From the NCBI GenBank assembly GCA_951230915.1, contig OX579637.1, forward strand, positions 18,228,001-18,292,000: a stretch of 64,000 bases of DNA. Reading direction: 5' to 3'. Each line of letters begins with the position of its first letter. Positions within the stretch are counted from its first letter, which is position 1. The translations under genes and the position numbers were made by a program. Of the stretch, positions 60,365 through 64,000 are shown one piece after another. Source of the DNA: Antitrichia curtipendula. Taxonomy: Eukaryota; Streptophyta; Bryopsida; Hypnales; Leucodontaceae. The notes beneath the pieces were generated by a model. It worked only from the letters and a program-made list of their open reading frames with translations. It was not told the DNA's origin and did no database searches.

Positions 60365-60630
60365 AAATACTAAGCCCTATACCCTAAATCCTAAAATAAA
60401 ACCCTAAAGCCTGAACTTGTACCCTAAATTTTGTACCCTAACGTTTATAAAAATGTCTAAATCCTAAACCCTAAACCCTAAATCCCTAAACCTTAACGTT
60501 TGAAAGATCTCAAAATCCCATACCCACTATCCTAAACCCATACCATAACGTTTATAAAAATCACCAAACTCATAACTTTAAAACCCTAAATCTTATCGTT
60601 TCAAAAAAATATCCAAACCCTAAACCCTAA
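60365..60630. repeat. Interstitial telomere-like tract
   Basis: Many CCCTAAA, CCTAAACCCTAAACCCTAAA, TACCCTAAA and CCCATACC variants, with a recurring AACGTTTATAAAAAT spacer (four times). The perfect CCTAAACCCTAAACCC run is at about 60,465-60,480. Plant-type telomere repeat in degenerate internal form. Confidence 0.7.
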
Positions 60631-60878
60631 AGTTTGCAGAAAAATGAAGGAATGAAAAATTAAGAAAATCACAGTTCGAAGGTGGGGCTAAGCGAGGGGG
60701 TCAATTCACTTTGGCCCTCCGGAAGGCCATTCTCACATTTGATTCTAGTGGAACAACTTTAAATAATAATTAAATAATTCAACCCCCCTCCCTTTACGCC
60801 GCGTTGTGTTTGTGTGTCATTATTTTATAGAAATCGAATCTACCAAAGCATACAGCTTACTAAATTCAGTAGTCTACA

Positions 60879-61534
60879 TTAATGGCAGCAGCTGTGCATG
60901 TGGTGGATACCGCAAATAATAGGGTATGCATCCAAGTCCAAGTACATGCCCGTGACTTTATGCATGACGCGTGTGTTCTCAAAAATTCTGTACTCTGCTT
61001 CCCGCCCTCCTATCCCCGCCAAGAAATTCTTGGATGTGGCCCTCATCTGGGTTAGGACTTTATCTTTCACATTCGCTAGACTCTGCACCTCCTAGCGGAA
61101 GCTGTCTTTGTATGTTGTCACTTTTTTCAGCATTGTTATTGAGAGTCATTCGAGTATTGTGCGTGCAGGCTGTTTGGTTATTCAGACATTCAATGAACAG
61201 GTGCTTGGACTCTCAGTTCGTCTTCGACGACCCTATAGCTGTTCCCTAAGATTTCCATTCCATCAGTGACTGTCATAACGAGAAGGATGTATACTTGAAA
61301 TCGTGCGCATGATATGTTTAGCGTAGTAGGTCGATGCTCCTGTGTTGTACGGAGATGGTCCTTAGTGATTGCATTAGATCGACTGAATGTGCCGTGAAGC
61401 ACTGAAGCAACATTTGTGAATGAGGTCCCGGTATTACCGCCGTAAAATACGGAATAGGAAATAAGTGCTTCATGAACCAATACCTCCGTAAAGCCCAGAG
61501 ACATTTGGGTCAAAGCGACTTGAATGCTAAACAA
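60879..61534 (-). pseudogene. Unrecognised reading frames divergent from P2
   Basis: Two minus frames. 61,534-61,190 (114 aa, MFSIQVALTQMSLGF, hydrophobic VLVHEALISYSVFYGG, TGTSFTNVASVL) has some membrane-protein character. 61,088-60,879 (69 aa, KDKVLTQMRATSKNFLAGIG ... MYLDLDAYPIICG) follows in the same orientation. The ~100 bp between is broken by stops. They share the 61.58-62.2 kb palindrome array with P2 as a possible two-way promoter. No family recognised. Confidence 0.3.
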
Positions 61535-61580
61535 GATAATGTAATCCTTCCATTTATGATCCAGACGGGGGTATTGTATT

Positions 61581-62195
61581 TTCAGGTCGGTCCGACCTAA
61601 ATGGATCCGAATATTATACTACTAAAATAAGAAGCTTACCTCATCAGTTTAGGTCGGTTCGATCTGAAACGGCAAACGATAGTTTCCTGGTGAAATTAGG
61701 TTTTATTATCTCTCGAGTGGATCGTCTAGAGTTTTGTTTGTTTTCGTGTTCTATGTTGTTTGTAATCAGTATTAGGTCGACTCGACATAAATGGTTTGTA
61801 TTGAATTTATGTCATTCACTTCAATTCTAGCATACTTGTGGCATCTGTTGTAGGGAATTTATGTATAATGAGCTTATGAATATCATTCGCTGGAGTTGAA
61901 TTTGGAGTCAGTGATGAACTTAATTTAGGTCGACTCGACCTGATGGTGAAACTGCAAAGGTCTGCAAAAGTCTTAGTCATGTGCTATTATCGAGAATATT
62001 AGTCCAAAAATTCAGTTTGCTTTTGGGTAATATCATTCAAATCGAGTCGACCTGATTAGTAGTGATGAAGGTGGATTTACTAATTACTTATACATTACAT
62101 TCACTGTAATACATTTGCACTTTATTGGTCACAAATATGATATTTTCCTCCTCCAAGATAGTTACATTTTATGACTGTTATGGTCAAGTCGACCT
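61581..62195. repeat. Array of 21 bp palindromes, arm TTCAGGTCGA type, upstream of P2
   Basis: Six sites: 61,581-61,601 (TTCAGGTCGG), 61,648-61,669 (TTTAGGTCGG), 61,772-61,791 (TTAGGTCGA), 61,924-61,944 (TTTAGGTCGA-C-TCGACCTGAT), 62,035-62,055 (ATTCAAATCGA), and a half-decayed one at ~62,182-62,195 (GGTCAAGTCGACC). It ends ~80 bp before the P2 start codon. Confidence 0.85.
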
Positions 62196-62275
62196 TACAT
62201 TTGACTTATCAGTTTTATATCTTTTTTTTATTATATTGACTTACCACCTAGAATATTGGTATCTGCCCAGATGCA

Positions 62276-64000
62276 ATGGATTCCTTGGCAGACGCAGCTG
62301 ACATGGTGGATTCTTTGGATGATGAGTATTATCCGCGAGAAGAGGATGTCTTATTGTCGGAGTCGTCAGACGATGAACTCCAGAATGCGGATGAAGTGAA
62401 TGCTGACGTCCCAAATTGTGAAGGTCTTCCACGTAGGCTTTGGAATACTCGGGTTGTGACTTTGTACAATCAAGCCGGCCTGCTTGTTGGTCAAGGTACC
62501 TGCCATAGTGTAAACTCTGACCTTATCCTCGGTATCAGTGATCTTCTTGGAGACACTCACGTCGCAGTGCACATTTCCAAGACATTTTCCGAAGTTGACT
62601 TGCCAAAAGAGCAAGAGTGCTCGCTACTTGCTTGGCCTGTTCATTTAGTTCATTGCCTTGGAGCCAGTCTACGTGATCATGAAGCTCGAGATAATTTCAA
62701 TCGCCGCCAAGAGGCTCTCTTAAATCCACCATCTTCAACGTCTGCGTGCCCGTATACAAGTACCATCCGAAATCCGCCCCGGGAGACTACTGCAAGAATG
62801 AAGGATCTACTTACTCAAGATTCCATCAACTTGGTGTCCAACAAAGTATGTTGTCGGCAGAATTGTGTTCAGCCGTTCCTCGGGAATAAGATACGAGCCT
62901 TTTGTGAACGCATGTACCAGAATTCAACCTTCAAGCATAGAGCCTTTATGAAAACGGAAGTGCACAGACAGACCCATTTTGACCAACGTGGAAGAAGAAT
63001 GGTAACAATTGAAGAGATACCGGTGTGCATGCAAGCGTAGATGCATATTTCAGGGGTCCCGGAATCCACCTTCTTCCGCTATCAAACGTATATGAAGGTC
63101 GGACGGGAAGCAATGGAGCACAGCAACAAAGGATTGGTGAAGCCAAGAAAGCACACTCAACAAGCTACTGCAACATTGAAGTGCATCCTAGAGAAAGAGG
63201 CGGATCACATTCCCCATCATATGAAGACGTTGAAGTCGGGGGAAAAGGTTGTATCCATGATTCTCCCCTCCACGTTCCAATGGAAGGGTAAAATGAAAGA
63301 ACTCAACGAAGCGAATGCTGCTTTTGGATTGAAGAAGGTCTCAATTTCAAACTTGAGCAAGATTAGATGTTCAGCGTTTCCAGAGTATAAGGTGAACAAA
63401 CCAGGGGACAATTTTGCACGGTGTGCTACTTGTGACTAATTGCAAGAGCTTAGGAGGCGTGCTCTTGCTAGGTCTGTCACTGCTTTGAAGTAGTCGCAGA
63501 GGTTGGACAAACATCTAGCAATTGCTTGTGCTCATCGAGAGCTGTACTATGCAAACTGCTACCGATCACTTACTTCACCTCACGAGTGCCTTACAATCAT
63601 GCATGACAAAATGGACCACGCAAAAACCGCTTGTCCGATCTTCTCCCACAAGAGTAAAGATGTTGATGGTCTAGTGAAATTGCCTGTGTTTGTTACGGGC
63701 ATGATTGCACATGGTCATGGAGATGTGCGTTACACACATTATGGCTTGGATCTATTCACAAAAGATTCAAACTACACCATTGGCTCCATGACAAAGTTGT
63801 TGTGAGATTTAGAATTGCCTCCCAAGTCTTCTTCCCGACAGTTGCTTGTGGGTTTGGGGTTCACCAATTTGTTTTGTGCAGTTTTGAAGGGAGTTGAGAT
63901 GTGCAAAATTTCACTTCCTTCACCGCCAATCAACTTAGTTCCAGCAACGCCTTTGCCCCCTATTCTCAGTGTGCAAATGGACAATGCCACAAACGACAAC
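62276..64000 (+). pseudogene. DUF7869-type putative transposase (P2), cut by the window end
   Basis: Starts at ATG 62,276 (MDSLADAADMVDSLDDEYYP), just after an acceptor-like CTGCCCAG. One frame of 575 codons reaches position 64,000 with stops at 63,038 (TAG), 63,437 (TAA), 63,491 (TAG) and 63,803 (TGA), and no frameshift. At three of the four, P1 has Trp or Arg, which fits TGG to TAG and CGA to TGA. Domains as in P1: acidic N-terminus, Cys-rich VSNKVCCRQNCVQPFLGNKI, a ISGVPESTFFRYQTYMKVGR helix-turn-helix-like block, FARCATCD, HECLTIMHDKMDHAKT, a IAHGHGDVRYTHYGLDLF segment and the start of the core at VQMDNATNDN. The youngest looking of the three copies. The core GHTH motif lies beyond the window. 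Confidence 0.8.

Noticed and set aside
26382..62195. CRISPR-like array interpretation of the regularly built palindromes
   Set aside because: Spacing is irregular, spacers have no constant length, and the DNA is clearly eukaryotic.

Overview
This is eukaryotic, almost certainly land-plant nuclear DNA. It is AT-rich and has long non-coding tracts, degenerate CCCTAAA (plant telomere-type) stretches, a plant-style hAT transposase, intron-like breaks in reading frames, and repeated families in different states of decay. The overall look (DUF7869-type genes, an AT-rich background, no recognisable intact single-copy host gene) suggests a bryophyte or similar early-diverging plant. That assignment is an inference. 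I recognise no intact ordinary host gene; the window reads as nested mobile elements.

Layout. 0.25-1.9 kb: tail of a Q-family element (FCP1-like protein plus a Ser/Pro-rich protein). 2.4-3.4 kb: a ~936 bp non-coding element with AACCCCTAAA terminal inverted repeats. 3.7-16.5 kb: module 1, three co-oriented minus-strand genes (atypical protein kinase, hAT transposase, large coiled-coil/RING-H2 protein), interleaved with blocks of GTCCG/CGGAC palindromes. 16.8-25 kb: AT-rich, with foldback elements and decayed repeats. 25.1-33.9 kb: Q1, the most complete Q-family copy (leader, intron-like region, ParB-like/conserved domains, coiled coils, FCP1-like protein). 34.2-35.1 kb: inverted copy of the 936 bp element. 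35.4-37.1 kb: Q3, decayed and on the minus strand. 40.9-41.8 kb: third 936 bp element. 42.9-44.3 kb: 181 bp tandem array. 45.7-48.1 kb: P3, a decayed DUF7869-type gene. 51.5-54.4 kb: P1, a near-full-length DUF7869-type gene on the minus strand. 57.2-58.6 kb: Q2, minus. 59.1-60.35 kb: ~160-172 bp tandem array. 60.4-60.6 kb: telomere-like tract. 62.3-64 kb: P2, DUF7869-type, plus strand, running off the window.

The main observation is that non-coding DNA upstream of (and in Q1 also between the exons of) these elements carries dispersed short palindromes. In the P and Q elements they are 21 bp long (10 bp arm, one centre base, 10 bp arm). The arm sequence is element-specific: TTATCCTCGA in Q1, TTCAGGTCGA or TTCAGCTCGA beside P1 and P2, and TTCAACTTGA (apparently the CpG-decayed version) beside P3 and Q3. 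Module 1 has an analogous GTCCG palindrome family. This resembles the sequence-specific motif arrays that co-evolve with the VANC anti-silencing proteins of Arabidopsis VANDAL transposons, but the protein families here are different. An element-encoded protein that recognises its own palindrome is the candidate undescribed system.

Most genes carry in-frame stops. Several keep one reading frame over 500-1100 codons while collecting TAG/TGA stops, which fits decay by methyl-cytosine deamination rather than by indels.
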